From Todiramphus chloris collaris (taxonomy: Eukaryota > Chordata > Aves > Coraciiformes > Alcedinidae), in contig JANVCC010000077.1 of NCBI GenBank assembly GCA_025345505.1, forward strand, positions 10,037,163 through 10,101,162: a DNA stretch of 64,000 nucleotides, given 5' to 3'. The notes beneath the pieces were generated by a model. The model made no database searches, was not told the DNA's origin, and was given only the letters and a program-made list of their open reading frames with translations. Both the position numbers and the translations under genes were made by a program. How positions within the stretch are numbered: the stretch's first letter is position 1; every line of letters starts with the position of its first letter. Positions 48,969-62,040 of this stretch are shown here, in pieces.

Positions 48969-51900
48969 CTCTTGCTGTAAGATTTCTGGGGTCTCACAGG
49001 GAAAGTGAGAACTCTATTATATTTTCCATGTCACGGCTGTTTTTTTAAGAGCAAGGCAAGTGAAATTGTGTAATAGATTACCCAGGGAAGTTGTGGAGTT
49101 TCTATTATCTGCATGCATACGATCAAGTTAGACAAACATAGGCATTCTTGTTCAGATCAAGCAATCTGGAATTAGACATAATTCCCAAATCTGAAACCCT
49201 GTGTGGCAACACCATCAGTTGGCATAAATCTGGGGACTGCATTATGTCCTCAAAATTTCAGACAAGCCTGTTTCTAAAAGTTATATAACTATCTATTCAT
49301 TGCAGTTATTTTCACATCTCTCAGTCCATCCACAGATCTCATGTTTTGCAGTGTATTGGTATGGGGATAGGTGATATTTCCAGCTGGAAAACAAGCAAAA
49401 TGACATTGTAGAAATTGTGGGTTTGGGAAAAAGCAGCATACTGCTGTCAGAGAAGAGAAGTGAGAATCAGAAAACGTGCATCTTACTCACAAAAGCTTCT
49501 TTGACTTGCTGCACAATGTTGGATAAATCATTTCAGTGTTTTTATTCTATTCCTACTCCCACTTTCTGGCTCTTTATAGTGCTACCTGGGACTTTCTCCT
49601 CTTGTTTCTACAGTGCTTTGTACAGCACAGTCTTAGCCTGTAGCTGGAATTCCTGATTTCACTGGAAATGATAAATATTAAATAGCAGCAAGGCCGATCT
49701 CTTGCTGAGCAAGTACACAGTACCAAGCAAAAGGCATCCCATTAAGCTGAAGCCCCGCTTAAATGTAATTACAATATTAACTGCTAGATATCCCATCCCC
49801 CCCCCAAAAAGAGTATTTTTCAAGCAATATATCCAACTAGAGAAATATTCACACACACAAGTGTCCCTGCTATGGTTTTTGCATATGTGCTTTAGCAAAT
49901 GACTGCCTAGAGCAGAACTTCATGGGGAGAAATTATTTCCCTGCAAGTTGAATGTATGACTGTCAGTGCACTGAAAAAGAGTGCCAGGCAATGGAGGCAC
50001 TGCAGCTTTCACTCTCAGCTAGATCAAGGTCTCATCAAGTAAACTGGAGAAATGGAGAGTCTGGCTGACTGCTGTTAGAAGCTTCTCACTAGTAAAGCCT
50101 ATTAATCTCGGAAGGAGAACTATAGTACTAGAAATACCTAGCTAGGGGCTAGCAAATCAAGACAAAATGTACTGTAAAGAGTAATTTTTTACTGGAAGAG
50201 AGGTGGCCAGGACTGTTCCCGTTCTCAGCGTGTGGTCTGTCCTCCTCTATATATTTCTGTAAATAAAAGGGAAGTTTTTATCTATAATTTATATTTAACT
50301 AGAGCACATAAAAATTATTTGTGTCTACTTTGTAAGTACTGCAAGAAAAATGTGTTCTTTTTCACTGCAGCTATTATATTATTGATATTTCTAGGGCAGA
50401 TTGTGCCACCCAGAAAAATTTACTTATAACATACTCAAGCTAACCCAATAACATCAAACAAAATCTCAGAAATAAACCAACGACATCAAACAGAGACTCA
50501 CAAGTGACTGAAAAAGCAACAGCTTTAAAGTTTCAATCAATAGCAGAACTGGGTTGTTATCTAATTCTTCCTATATGTAGGCCTGCGGACATGGCTTTAA
50601 TATAAGTGTTGTAGGTATGTGAAGAACTGTGGTTTATAAAGGACAGGATGAGTACACAGTATTCAACACACTTTGAAAATATATACAGATTGCAAAGTAT
50701 TTACAATTTTGCCTTTCAGTTGATTGCAGAAATGTTACAGTAGAAAGTTCAGCTGTTTTTTTTCCAGACCAGCTAAATTCTGTTCTGTTTTTACTGAATT
50801 TGTGGTATTATCAATGGTTACAGGTTTACCAAAATAATTAGGTGTAACAATAGCCCCGTATAATAATAAAAATAATAATAGCCTCATATCCTAGATGACA
50901 GACCCATTGAGCTAGGCTGCCACCAGTATGAAGAAGTGAAATATCTGTCATGGATTGCTCTAAAAACTCTAGGTTGGCACTTAGCAATGTGTAATTATTC
51001 CAACTGCTGTTTCAGGACAAGTTCAATAGGTGCAGGTTCCTAAAAGATTTACTTCATCTAGCGCTGCATTTGTTAGTGTAAGGGTTAAAGACAGTTATCA
51101 CAAGGGTCTTTAAGAAATCACAGATCTGGAGGAGTTTCTTGTTCTTGAAATTTGAAATGTCAACCCGTTAAAAATAAGTTATTGCCCCATTTTTGCTCTC
51201 TCTTGTCATTAGCACTGAAATAGATTGTTCTGATAATTTCTTTCAGTTTCTCAATTCTAAAAGCATAACATTAAACTGATAAGAACTGTTAGATTCCAAG
51301 ATGTGAGGCATTTTGGCTATATTGGCCAGCAAACCGAAAGGCAGCAGCACAATGCACAATTGCATCTAAAATAGCTGCATTGCTAAACAAAAGCTAAATG
51401 ATGTGAAATAAACTTCACAGACATTAGTGTGGTTAGTCTTCAGAAGCATCATCCTTAAAGATGCTTAAAGGTTCTTTTTCTCGTGTAAAAAACCTATTTG
51501 CAGCAGAGAAAAGATCTGATTTCCCAAGAATAGTAATTTTAAAATCACTACTCATGAAAAGTCACTTTTTTTTTTTTGACACATGAAAGAGACAAAATTT
51601 TAAGAAAACATTTGTGGATTGTGAGACAATGGTGAATGCCCCGGGGAAGAGAGCTCCAAGAGGAAAGCAGCAGTGAGCCAAATTCTTGTTGTTGATATAC
51701 TGAGAAATAAAGAAGTAGCACTTTGTTCTGTGCCAGGGTTCAAGCTATGATATTGGACTCTGGAAGCTTTGACACATTTTTTCAGCCAAAATGAGATGTT
51801 TAGCGTGGTTTATCTTTCACAGGCACTTTGATTTGTAGCTCTACACTGTATTTCTGGACACTGCAGTGAGTCACTGCTTCCCAGTTTATTGTATTCATTA

Positions 51901-54900
51901 AGACACAGATCCAGACTGGTGCCACGGAGGACAATAGTAAATAGATTATGTTTCCAGGAAGGTGCCTTCAAACACTGAGCATGTCAGGTGCATGCAAAAG
52001 GAAGTTGAAGACAACAACAGACACTCCAGGTAATTAGAAACTGCAGAGATTAGAGAGCTGAAGTGATCACCAGATGGTATTTTCTTTAATAATTTTTTCC
52101 AGACTGAAGTGTGGAGGCCAAAGTTTTGCCCCTTATGTTGGGTTCCCTTTCGCCATAAAGCCAAGTCTGGATGACAATCATTGCCAAGAAAGTTCCAGAA
52201 CAGGTAGTATGGAAAAGACCAGGGCATAAAAAACCCCTAGTTTTTCCAGTTAACACTGCTCATGTTCTCAGAGCTACTCACCTTGCTAAAAGCTAGCAAA
52301 TGTCCTGAAAACATTCTGCAGTAGATTCCTCCAGTGCCCTGTGAATGTAGGTAGCTCCTAGATTTTTAATCGTGTCTCTTGGCATGCATAAAATGGAAAG
52401 CTCTATCCTTGAAAAGGACAATAATTTAAACTGAGTATTAGACGTTGAATATTGAATTATTCATATGCATGTTTAACATTCCTAAAGTAAATTAATGCAA
52501 TTAAAGTATGTGTTAAAAAAAAAGAAAAATCCAACAAAAAACCAACCCACAATACTTTCCTGACGCAGTGATTTTTTGATGTGTGAAAGTTACCAGCGTA
52601 TTCTTAATCCAGTGAAACTCTTAACTCTTGGTAATGTCAGTGACATTTTTATGATGATTGCTTAGTGACTTTTTCTGGTTTAGCTGTCTTAAAGCCCTTT
52701 TGACAACAGGGCAATTGGAAAAAAAAATGCATTTAACCTTGCATTAAATGTGTTTCCTTCAGAATAATTCTTTCTCTGGTTAATCCTCCCCGAAAGCATC
52801 CACCAAATTGGTAATGTATATGACACGTTCCTATTTATTCTTCATAAATCCATAGTCAAGACTGGAAGCTATGAAGGCTGAAAAGAATGTTATTGCTAAC
52901 TAGTAGAATAGCTTTTGATTTTGTGTGGGCTCATTTTTAGTCTACGCATTTGGGCGATACGTAAATGTGTTATGGGTCAAACATCTTAGGGCTAAAATGA
53001 GGATTACCAAATATCAAACTAGAATAGGTCTTGGGAAGAGTGTGGAAAGGTATTGGAATACTTTCTGAAATAAATAGGAAGTAAGGCGGTGGGCACTGTG
53101 TGGCAGGGAAGGGATGCACATGGTTCTTAACAACTTGCCTCTGTGCTCGGGAAGATTGGTGACTCTGTGAAGATAATGATCTTGAGCGTATGAGCAAAGA
53201 GAAGAGAGGTGATGGGGATGAGAAAATAGTCAGAAGCTATCCTGGAAAAAAATGACAAGAATTCACTGTAATCAGATTCGAAGTACTCTTCCCCTCCCAC
53301 CCCGATTGCCACCTGTAATACAAAGGAAGATCCCAGCCCAATCTGGTTTTGTAAATTTATAAATACATACAGATTAAATACATCTTAAATAAAACAGATG
53401 AATGAAAAAATATAAGCTACAAATGGACAAATAGTTTTTTGTTCAACATCTCTCTGACCAGCCCTCACTCAAAAGACAGGGAGATCCCTGTAACTTGCAC
53501 TGTGGTTTTTCAGCATTCATCTTGCTGGAATGTACCTTTTTTCCATCAGATTTCTGCTTCAGAATTATAATACTATCTAAATATGGTTACCTATGTTCTT
53601 GCTTCTAGACAGAACAAGATAAGAGTAATTTCTTTTTACTATAAATTAATGAAGTTCTGTCTGTGATGCTTTGTCTAATTTGCTGGCAGTATCAATCACA
53701 TCTTCATTTGATGGTTTTATGCAACTATTTACAGTATCCCATCAAAAATAGTCAAGTCTCTGATCAAATAAGAGATCCAAAGGAAAGAAAGAATACAATA
53801 TGGGATCTTGATTTAAGAGCAGTTGAGACTATATGAACACAAATGTATTACTTGACTACCCTCAGGCCCAAGAAATTTCTGTTTACTTGTAAAGAACCAG
53901 GAGTTCTGGATAATTTCCATCCTAATATTCTGAAAACAGAAGCCTGGAGCAAGACTTTGCATTAAGAACATGAAATATTTTATTACACTTCTGTTTAGGA
54001 GGAATATTGGAGCAGGAAACAGAAAAATGCAATACATACATTATTAAGGAATTTGAGGGAGAAATGATAAGACCCAAACCAGTCATTTGGTTTGAATTAG
54101 ATGGAAGACAAAGATTTGGACACAGATTTGTAGAAGAGAAGAGCTTAAATCTAGAAGTAAATTGGGAAAAGGATAAAAAAATGTATGTCTACAAAAAGTA
54201 TATTGCTATAATAATGTAAATTTTTTTATATATTAATGTTGACAAACAAAGAAAAAAAGGAAATTGAAATTTTAATGAATTGGACTTGTTTTTGCTGTAG
54301 TAGTTGAAACAGAAACACTTGTGAAATTATGTGTTACTTTGTGTAGGATAGGATGTAGCACAAATTTTATACAGTGAGAAGTAAGGGAAAGTACTGGACT
54401 ACATAAAATTATTAGTTTATTTCCTCAGTAAATATTTTTAGACTTCTGGCAAATGAAGCAGGAATAGGCTAATAAATTCCTTGTTGGCCTGTAATAGAAG
54501 ATGAGAAGAAACAGGCAAATTTAAATAAATCCAGGTTACTGAGAACAAATGCCATGAAAAATAATAAGCACATATACATGATACAGGTGGAGTTGCAAAG
54601 TATGATACAAATATAAGGAAAGATTAAGAAATCACTTTATATGTGCTTTCATAGTAAAAAGATGACCAAAATAAAAAAAGCCGATCAAGTAAAACGAAGA
54701 ACAAAAGCTGTCAGTCCATGACACCAAAATGGGCTGTATTTCAACATTCTTCCTGCATCGGTTAACTGCAGGCAATTAAGATAATTACATTTGAAAGGGT
54801 CTGGAGGACATGAGTGTTTCAGGAGAAGAGAACTGCAAATACAGTTTCTGTCTTTCAAAATATAACAAGAGGAGAAAAGAATGATAGATTCTAAGAAAAT

Positions 54901-55269
54901 AGATTCCAAGAATATATATGATGAATTTGAATTTCTATGACAGTGTGAAATAAATGATCACACACTCTTTGTGAAATACCTGGCAGGTAACCAAGTGTGT
55001 CATAAGCTGTGTGAATTTTTCAAGAAAACACTATGTCAGCCAATGTATCTGTCTGGAAAAGTTATGGATATCATAAGCAGAATCAGGAGATGTCATGAAA
55101 TTTGACTTGAGAGTTTGTCAGTAATTTACATGACATTTTTCTACAGAGAGAAAATGTCTATATGTTTCCTATAGGATGGCTACAAAACAGGCTAATGGAC
55201 TTTTCCTGCTTAGGTTTTCTTCACTGGGTCAGGGTCCAAAGGTACCAAGTAGTTGTCTGCAGAAGTCAG
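48969..55269. other. Gene-free stretch, unique DNA
   Basis: No gene or interspersed repeat is recognised. It holds a C10 run near 49796-49805, an (AAT)n microsatellite (50860-50880) and a T-run near 51568-51578. The 70-codon frame at 54007-54219 is lysine- and glutamate-rich and unrecognised. Confidence 0.55.
50860..50880. repeat. Short (AAT)n microsatellite
   Basis: ATAATAATAAAAATAATAATA is a 21-bp trinucleotide run with one interruption. It is too short to be strongly unstable. Confidence 0.85.
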
Positions 55270-55450
55270 ATTTCAGTGTGTTCGTTAAGGATTTAAATGA
55301 TGGAATAGATTATGTACTTAATGAATTTACAGGTATTGCAGTGGAATGTGGATGGACTAAGACTGTGTTAGAGAACAGGATTAGAACTGAAAACTTGTTA
55401 CTCTGAGGAAATGGTCTGAATCAGCTAGGGCAGAGCTCAGCAAAGACAGT
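55270..55450 (+). mobile_element. Decayed CR1 ORF2 fragment (reverse transcriptase region), sense
   Basis: The core at 55281-55331 translates to FVKDLNDGIDYVLNEFT, aligning with CR1 RT FINDLDEGTECTLSKFA, which follows the palm-domain motif region. Downstream, GGAAATGGTCTGAATCAGCT and GCAGAGCTCAGCAAAGACAG parallel the CR1 stretch encoding LEKWADRNLMKFNKGK, but the frame is disrupted and the alignment is loose. The left boundary is uncertain. It is an old copy. Confidence 0.55.
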
Positions 55451-56057
55451 CCTATGTACTACATACAGAAAAGAATATCAACCATGATAGTCAACAGAAT
55501 GGGAACTACTGGAAGGACTTGGAGTAAGAACAAGTCATAGGCAGAACAAGGGTTAATGGTGTATTTCTGCAAAAGGAGTCACCCGTAATGGGGTATAGAA
55601 GCCTGCCAGATCATAAGCTCTCCTAACAGTCTTTTAATAACAAACAAGATTCCATCTGGTCTGGTTTTGGCCACTGTAGTTTGAGAAAAGTAGAGAAAGT
55701 CTACAGAAAAGTAAGGGTGTTGATCAGTAGTGTAGAGACTATACAGGAAGAGAAGACATAAAGCAAACTGAACCATCTCCCAATATATGTAGAATCCCTC
55801 CAAACCCATTAAAGAAACAACTCATACAGTCTTCATGTTGCAAGGTTGACAGGAATAGTCTGTTCTCCCTGTAAATGTTGAACAGGATTGAAATTCTATC
55901 AAGAAAGACTGACATTTGATGTTAAGAAAAAGCCCTTTTCTAATGGTGAGGATATGGCAGCTTTGGAAAAGACTGTATGGGCAAGGTATGGTGTGTTGAA
56001 ACATTTATCACAAATGACAGTCATCCTCTCTTGTTCCCGATCCCAATCCTCTCTTGG
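55451..56057. other. Unique DNA between two CR1 pieces
   Basis: I see no gene here. The stretch may be the remnant of one CR1 copy linking 55270-55450 to the tail at 56058-56119, but no intermediate ORF2 or 3' UTR wording is recognisable. Confidence 0.4.
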
Positions 56058-56119
56058 TGCAGGGTCATTGGCTCCATGACCTCTTAAGGTCTCTGCCAAC
56101 AATTCTGTGGTTGCGTGAC
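56058..56119 (+). mobile_element. CR1 LINE 3' terminal scrap, sense
   Basis: GCAGGGTCATTGGCTCCATG followed by ACCTCTTAAGGTCTCTGCCA and ACAATTCTGTGGTTGCGTGA corresponds to the CR1 3' end GGATTGGATGACCTCTTGAGGTCCCTTCCAACC...ATTCTGTGATTCTGTG. Octamers are diverged. The copy is short and old. Confidence 0.75.
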
Positions 56120-57083
56120 CGCATTTATAGATTTGTGTCAGGTGAACACTTTCCATTTACTATAGTCTTTTGCCTTTCCACTTGTCAAAATGAAAAATAG
56201 CCTATTTTGGCACAGAACTGTTCAAGATGAAACTGTCAGCCAGAAAGCTCAATGCCGTAGAAAAGCTGTTTCACACCTACATCCTTTAGGAGATTAGTTG
56301 AGCAGCCAGGATACCAATCCCAAAGCCTCAGAAAGATGAAAAGGACTTGTAGAAGACAGTCACAACTTCATTGAAATAAGATGTTCACCTTTTCCTCAGC
56401 ATTTCCCTCGTGTTCTGTGATCAGGAGAACCTGAATACATGGGTTGTTATTCTACATGTGTGTGACATAGCTTCAAATGCACACAAGTTCCACTCTGAAC
56501 AAAAATGGGGGCTCAGGTATCATGGAGAAACAAGTGTGAGCTGCTGTGTTTGGTACAAAGGTGGGCTTTGTTTGTCTGACATTGTCACCCTACAGGCATA
56601 GATTTCAAGGACCAAATACACTTGAAACTACAAAAAAGAAGTATAAACCAATTACCAGGAAACATTTTGTTCTCCAAAGCAACCAACCGACTTAATGTAA
56701 TAGATTGAAATAGTTTTTAAAATGGGACCAGCATTGTAGTTTGGCCTGTACACTTAGAAAACAGTTTATTAAAATAGAAAAATGCAGGAAAGAACTGTGC
56801 AAGTTCCTTGTTATCCCAGATTTCACTAAGCCTCAAAATTTTTGACAATGTCGTGCTTTTGTGCCTATGTTTTTTTACATTTCATGTCACAGTATCCATT
56901 GACCAATCTATTCAAATCCAAGAAACTTCTGATTCCAAAGTGAACACGGCCCAGCTTTCTTTTCTTTCTTATGTAATTTTTCAGTCTAATTTCTGAGGGT
57001 AAAAGTTTTACCCATTTCCCTGTCTCTTGACTTGCACTGGTTTTAAATCACTTATCTACTCTGCTTCTATTTCCTTTTGGCAG
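56120..57083. other. Gene-free stretch, unique DNA
   Basis: No gene or repeat is recognised. It ends in a strong pyrimidine tract leading into the candidate exon at 57084. Confidence 0.5.
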
Positions 57084-57143
57084 AACTCAGAGTGCTTCAC
57101 CAATAGAGATGGCTCAGTGACATTATGGCATGATATTCAACGA
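57084..57143 (+). other. Candidate 60-nt exon, or start of a terminal exon
   Basis: CTGCTTCTATTTCCTTTTGGCAG ends at 57083 and is a strong acceptor. The next 60 nt are open in frame 1, beginning NSECFTNRDGSVTLWHD, which has the varied composition of real protein. The donor CGA|GTAAAT at 57144 is weak. Alternatively the frame continues 17 codons to a TAA near 57195-57197, with AATAAA at 57397-57402 as a possible polyadenylation signal, which would make it a 3' terminal exon. I do not recognise the peptide. Confidence 0.22.
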
Positions 57144-57360
57144 GTAAATATTCTGCTACAGTTTTTTACAAGCTGCATTACTTGGATTCTAACTTAAATT
57201 ACGTCATACTCTGGAATCCATTATCAAAATTCTTCATAAAGTTTCAGGCAAAATGAGTTGGGAAATAGTGTAATCCTAATTTGAGTGCTGGGGGCAGGTT
57301 CTCAATCTGAGTGACAAAAATCTGCAGGGTAGCAAACCTTTGGAGAAAATTGTCAAGTTT

Positions 57361-57419
57361 TTATTTCCATAAAATTTTATTTCAATAATTCATTTCAATA
57401 AAAGCTGTTATTTCAATAA
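57361..57419. repeat. Four degenerate copies of TTATTTCAATAA
   Basis: Copies lie at 57361-57372 (TTATTTCCATAA), 57377-57388, 57390-57401 (diverged start) and 57408-57419, spaced by 13-18 bases. It is a short imperfect tandem array. Confidence 0.65.
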
Positions 57420-57920
57420 CTCACCTTGAAGTCTGAGTTTAGTATTTTCTTCTGAGTATTTGGGATTAGCTTTATTTCTCTTATTAGAGGGAAGAAATAT
57501 TTGAACACACATTTATGGAACTGTCAAATGTAAAGACTATACCCTGAACAATAGTATCAGTTGAATTTGTTTTACTGCCTGGTATAAGTCATGGATCATT
57601 CTTTACTGATTGGCTATCCAGAAGGACTGACGTATCCTAGATGTAGATTTAAGTTTTGAGGATAATATATTTACTAAGGAGCATATGCTTCCAGTAAAAC
57701 ATTTGCCATTGTATTTTTTTTTAATTCCTCCTCTTGTATCTTAGGACTTCAGGTGAAAATCTTTGCAGACAGGCACAGATTATTGTCACGCAATAGTTCA
57801 TTACTTATTTAAAAAATTCTGTAATGTTATATAACATGCATAATGTGAAAATTAAATTATATTCTTAATATATAATTTCATATTAGCTCTGAAGACATGA
57901 CAGCTACAAGAGGTAGCAGC

Positions 57921-58366
57921 TGGTCTGGTTCCAGTGGGACAGAATCCCAGGCCAGCCATAGTCTGCAGGCCATTAGCAGAGTCAGCCAGGGATGCTGAGC
58001 TGAGTTGGCTACGGGTGTGTCCCACACCATAAATGTCATGCTCAGGGTAAAGGGGGAAGCTTAAGGAGTGTGGGAGCTCCTTCTGATCCTGCTTCTTCCC
58101 ATCTCTGGAGGCTCTCACTTCCCATTCTGCTTCCCAAGGACTGCTTTCCTGTTTTTTGTGACAACTGTATATTCACTGGGCTGAGTATAAATTTGTATAC
58201 TTTATATTTCAGTTGGTCTCTGTTTTGGTGTTATGTTAAATCTGTTTTCATTTCAACCTCTGGGTCTCCTCTCCTTTTCCCAGTGTCCCTTCTTGGTTGG
58301 GGAGGGGACACTGAGTGATAGAGCAACTGCTGTGGCTTAGCCCTGGATATGGGCTAAAGGTAGACA
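57921..58366 (+). mobile_element. Complete solo LTR of an avian ERVL-class endogenous retrovirus
   Basis: The LTR starts TGGTCTGGTTCCAGTGGGAC, like the bird ERVL LTR start TGTCCTGGTTTCAGTGGGAC, and ends ...TAGACA, giving TG...CA termini. The 5-bp word GCAGC flanks it perfectly (57916-57920 and 58367-58371); a 5-bp target duplication is the ERVL hallmark. Internal landmarks in order are ACCATAAATGTCATGCTCAG (U3, near 58027), TTAAATCTGTTTTCATTTCA near 58236, and GGGGACACTGAGTGATAGAG with GCTGTGGCTTAGCCCTGG near the end. All have counterparts in the family at the expected places. The 446-bp length fits. No internal retroviral sequence adjoins, so it arose by recombination between two LTRs. It is clearly diverged, an old fossil. 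Confidence 0.9.
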
Positions 58367-58371
58367 GCAGC

Positions 58372-61300
58372 CAAGATTTTTTTGTAGTTGTGTTAAAGAT
58401 GCAGCAGTGCAGTAATGCCATGTGGTTTGGAATGAACTGAGTTTCAGGTTTGCATTTGGTTTGCAGCTGGGGCAGAGTTTTGAGGCCGGGGGCATTTAGT
58501 AAACAGAGACCCTGCTACTGGAAATTAATAGAACTTGCACTTCTCATTCCGGCTGTTCATCACAGCTTGATTTTCCTGAGTGAAAGAGGGCAAGAGATGT
58601 AGAATAACAAGTAAATGGCTTACCTCTTATTTGAGAGCTTTTAGGGGACTGTTAGGAGAAAGTGCTTGGCCTTTGTTAGTAGCAGGGCTCTTTTTTTCAA
58701 AATGGATTCAATGCCTTCAGACTCCTGCAGCATTATATGATCCATTGATTATCCATAAAAAGGGACACGTGCATCAAGGCTTCATGTTATGAACCGTGCT
58801 AGATTAATCAATTTGCCTTATCATAAAACTAGCTCAACTAGTCTCCTCCAACACATCAAACTCAACTGTGTGTATAATGTTATGTAATGTGCAGTGACAG
58901 GATGAGATTTACTGCAGTGAAGTCAAATACAATTATATGACTAAAACCTGCATGTGCTATTGCCTTGGACTGTTATAGTCGGCCACACAGATTTCATTTA
59001 CTCCACCCTTTCTTGGTTTTATAAACTCCACAAAGCCATAAAGAAGTGTTAATCAAAATAATGACAGTGATGGAGCACTTGGATATTTACAGAATGATGG
59101 TGTTCCTTATTCTTTCCTAAAATAGTGTCTGTGTGCCTATTAAATTCACTGCTTTGCAGGGTCTCAGTGTTTTGGCTCTCCCATTCTGATGTTGTGTTCT
59201 CCATGGTGCTTCTCACAGAGCCACAGTTTCCAGCCAGAGCAACCATCAAATCACCCCTGGAGGGCTTAAGGACAAGAGAGAATGAACTCTCCTTGGTGTT
59301 CTCACGCAGGAACAGAAGATTCATATGACTGATACAGGCTTAGGTCCAAAGAGCTATATAGTTATTTTGCAGTGTCTCTGAGTCCTGTAGGTTCAACTCC
59401 TTTAAGTCCTTTACTGCTATGCCAGGTATATTGGGATCTCTTCTTGATATGCAGAACTGCCTTGGAGTTTGTGCTTGCTGTTTCTTAGAGCTTCAGCCAT
59501 TGGGCACCACATATATATTTGTTTCAGCTGGCAAATTGTTGTCACTTCTCAGTGTTAATTTGCTGAGGTTTCTGAACATCATTATAAGAAATCAAGACTG
59601 AAATGCACTAAAACAGTTCCTCTCGGTGGCTTTGCCAGCAGTAAGCATTCTTTGGCTATTATGCATCGTTCTCCAAGGAGTCCTGCACTCTCTTCTCCTG
59701 AAACAGTCTCTCTTGTGCAACCTGTGTTCTTATTCCTTCGCTAATCCAATGCTACAAATAAACACACAAGACCTATACTTCTCTTCCAAGCTCTTCATTT
59801 CATGGACTTGACTCTTTCTGACTTTTTTCTTAATCTGCCTTGACTGTGTTTTTTCTGTGCCCAGTTTTACTTGTGATATCTGTGAATTCTGGAAAAGAGT
59901 CTCTGTAGGTAAATATAGGTCCCTCTGTGCTAAAGCTTCACTGTGAATATGGGCCAGCAATGACTCCTGTTATTTTGTCTCCGGGAGACATTGAGGTATC
60001 ATTATTTTTTTATATTTTTTTTTCCCCCACTGTTATAACACTGCCTCAGTTGTCTGAGCATGGCCTATAAATGCCATGTGGATATGTTCTCAGTACAAAG
60101 CATAGTAATCTTCTGTGGTATTTAATACATGCCAAGAAATGAACTGTGGTAGCCAAAGTGAATGAAAAGAATTGCAGGTGAAAAAAGAAACCTGTCACCT
60201 TAAGGTAATTATCAAGTATTGATGAGGTCTTTATAAATGTAGTTAAAGCATATAGGTTTTAAGAACTTCTTGAGAGACCTGAGATAAGTGAGAAGACACT
60301 TCTCAGTTTTTCTTTTAAGTCACTATTCCTTGTGCTTAATTCAGTCATATTCAGCTCTTTATTTTGATAGAGATAAATATAAATTTGATGTCTTTTCTGG
60401 GCTGAATGTTCATTGCCTCATCCTTGTGTATTACATTATGTGGCCCTTTCATAATTATAAGGATTTATTTTCTCTCAGAATTCTCTCAAAACAGCTCTTC
60501 AGGCATAGTTCCAGCATAGGTTATACTAAATAGGAAAAAGACACTTTAAAGTTGAGTTAGAGAGCCTAGCAGGGTAATTATTCTTGACTAGCTATTTTGG
60601 TAAACTTCCAAATGCAGACAAATCCTGAGAGTTCAATTAAATAGAATCACTGAATACGTTTATTGGAATAGTTCTATTATAGTAACCATTGAATACTATT
60701 TTTTTTTTTTAATTGCTTCATTAAAGTAATCATGTCACTTTTCAGGAGTGCATCTGTCTTGTTTTATTTCTTATCTGTCAGCCAAACTTCACTCTGGACT
60801 AGTCCTCTGGTATAGAAAGCAAGGCTGTTACAATGCTGTGAAGAGATTTACCTTGTTTCAGAACAGGAGAAACAAAACTGGGGTCTGAAGTCTGGGGCAC
60901 TGGCACAGGGCTCAGCTGGGGTCAGTCATTGCTTTTGTCTTTTGCACCTGCATTTCTCCTTGTGAATCGTTCTTCACGTCTCCTCAAGGATTAGTTGCCC
61001 TGGAATCTTTGCCCAAGCAGTGTGTGAAAGAGACACAAATACACAAATCTGTACAGAATCAGTTAACACCATCCTAGAAATCTGCTATGAACTTCAGAAG
61101 GGTCGTTACAGTTTAGCAAAATAATTTATCATTACATTGTTGACTTGTATTCTTTTGTATTCAGATGTACAAAAATCACACAAAGACTGATGAAACGAAA
61201 GATGGTAAAGGTTATTACCATGGTTATAAAAGGCAGTTGTGAGTCTTAGATAACTCCTGGAACCTTAAAGTGTACCTTAATAGGCTACATGACCCAAACC

Positions 61301-61872
61301 CGAAAGACTATTAAGGTACAGTTCTGTATCAATAGTGGATTCACCAGTTTGGGGATAACAGTTTTCCTTTGAAAAAGCAAAAAATAGATTTTTCACTAAA
61401 CAGACACTTTTACATTTTGACTCTCTTCATTTCATTACTTTCTAACTTAAAAGATTGTTTTAAACTGAAAATTAATTAATCTAGAAGACACTGAAACAGG
61501 GCTCTTAGATTTTCTAGGTTTTAATACATTTTAAATTAATTACATGAAGAAATTGAAAGAATTCCCTGAAACTTTTAGTTCCACTCTTAATTTTGCAATA
61601 TTTACTTCTCATACTCCAAAAATCTTAACATTTTCTATAACTGTCGCTCAGTGATGTCACTTCTTGGACTTAACATTTATTATGCCCACAGGCTGGCTGA
61701 GTAAGGAGAGGGAGTCTTGACTCAGCTGCGATCATCCTGGCAGATGTGACTTGGATTCTGAGTGCAAGATCATTCCCTCTCTAACAGTAAGAAGGGTAAA
61801 TAACATGCAAGGCAGAACCACGTATAGCAGCTTATTTAGAAAGTCATAGTTAGAAAAACATAGTGTGCTCTT
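58372..61872. other. Gene-free stretch, unique DNA
   Basis: No gene or repeat is recognised. T-rich runs lie near 60003-60025 and 60700-60711. A CR1-tail-like word ATAGAATCACTGAATA near 60644 has no CR1 body beside it. Longest frames are about 90 codons and unremarkable. Confidence 0.55.
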
Positions 61873-62040
61873 GTGGATGATACTAAAGGAGAAGGAATAA
61901 TTGACATGCCAAATTGTTCATTTCAGAGGGGTCTTGAGGACTGGGACAATGAAAACTTTGTGAAATTCAACTAAAAGGTTTTGCATGTGGGATGGAATGA
62001 GCCCATGAGTCAGTATAGGATGGCAAGAGCCCTGGAGGCA
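61873..62040 (+). mobile_element. Decayed CR1 ORF2 fragment, sense
   Basis: One frame reads VDDTKGEGIIDMPN, then FQRGLEDWDNENFVKFN, a stop, and KVLHVGWNEPMSQYRMA. It aligns throughout with CR1 RT [55 protein letters not shown]. The catalytic ADD box appears here as VDD. About 56 codons stay co-linear with a single internal stop, so it is a dead but readable LINE remnant. Neither the 3' UTR nor the octamer tail follows. Confidence 0.85.

Noticed and set aside
54007-54219. 70-codon lysine/glutamate-rich open frame
   Set aside because: No family recognised; composition follows local A-richness.
59391-59401. GGTTCAACTCC resembling a tRNA B box
   Set aside because: No A box upstream and no acceptor stem.
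60641-60660. ATAGAATCACTGAATA resembling the complement of the CR1 tail
   Set aside because: The sequence beyond it does not continue into CR1 3' UTR wording.
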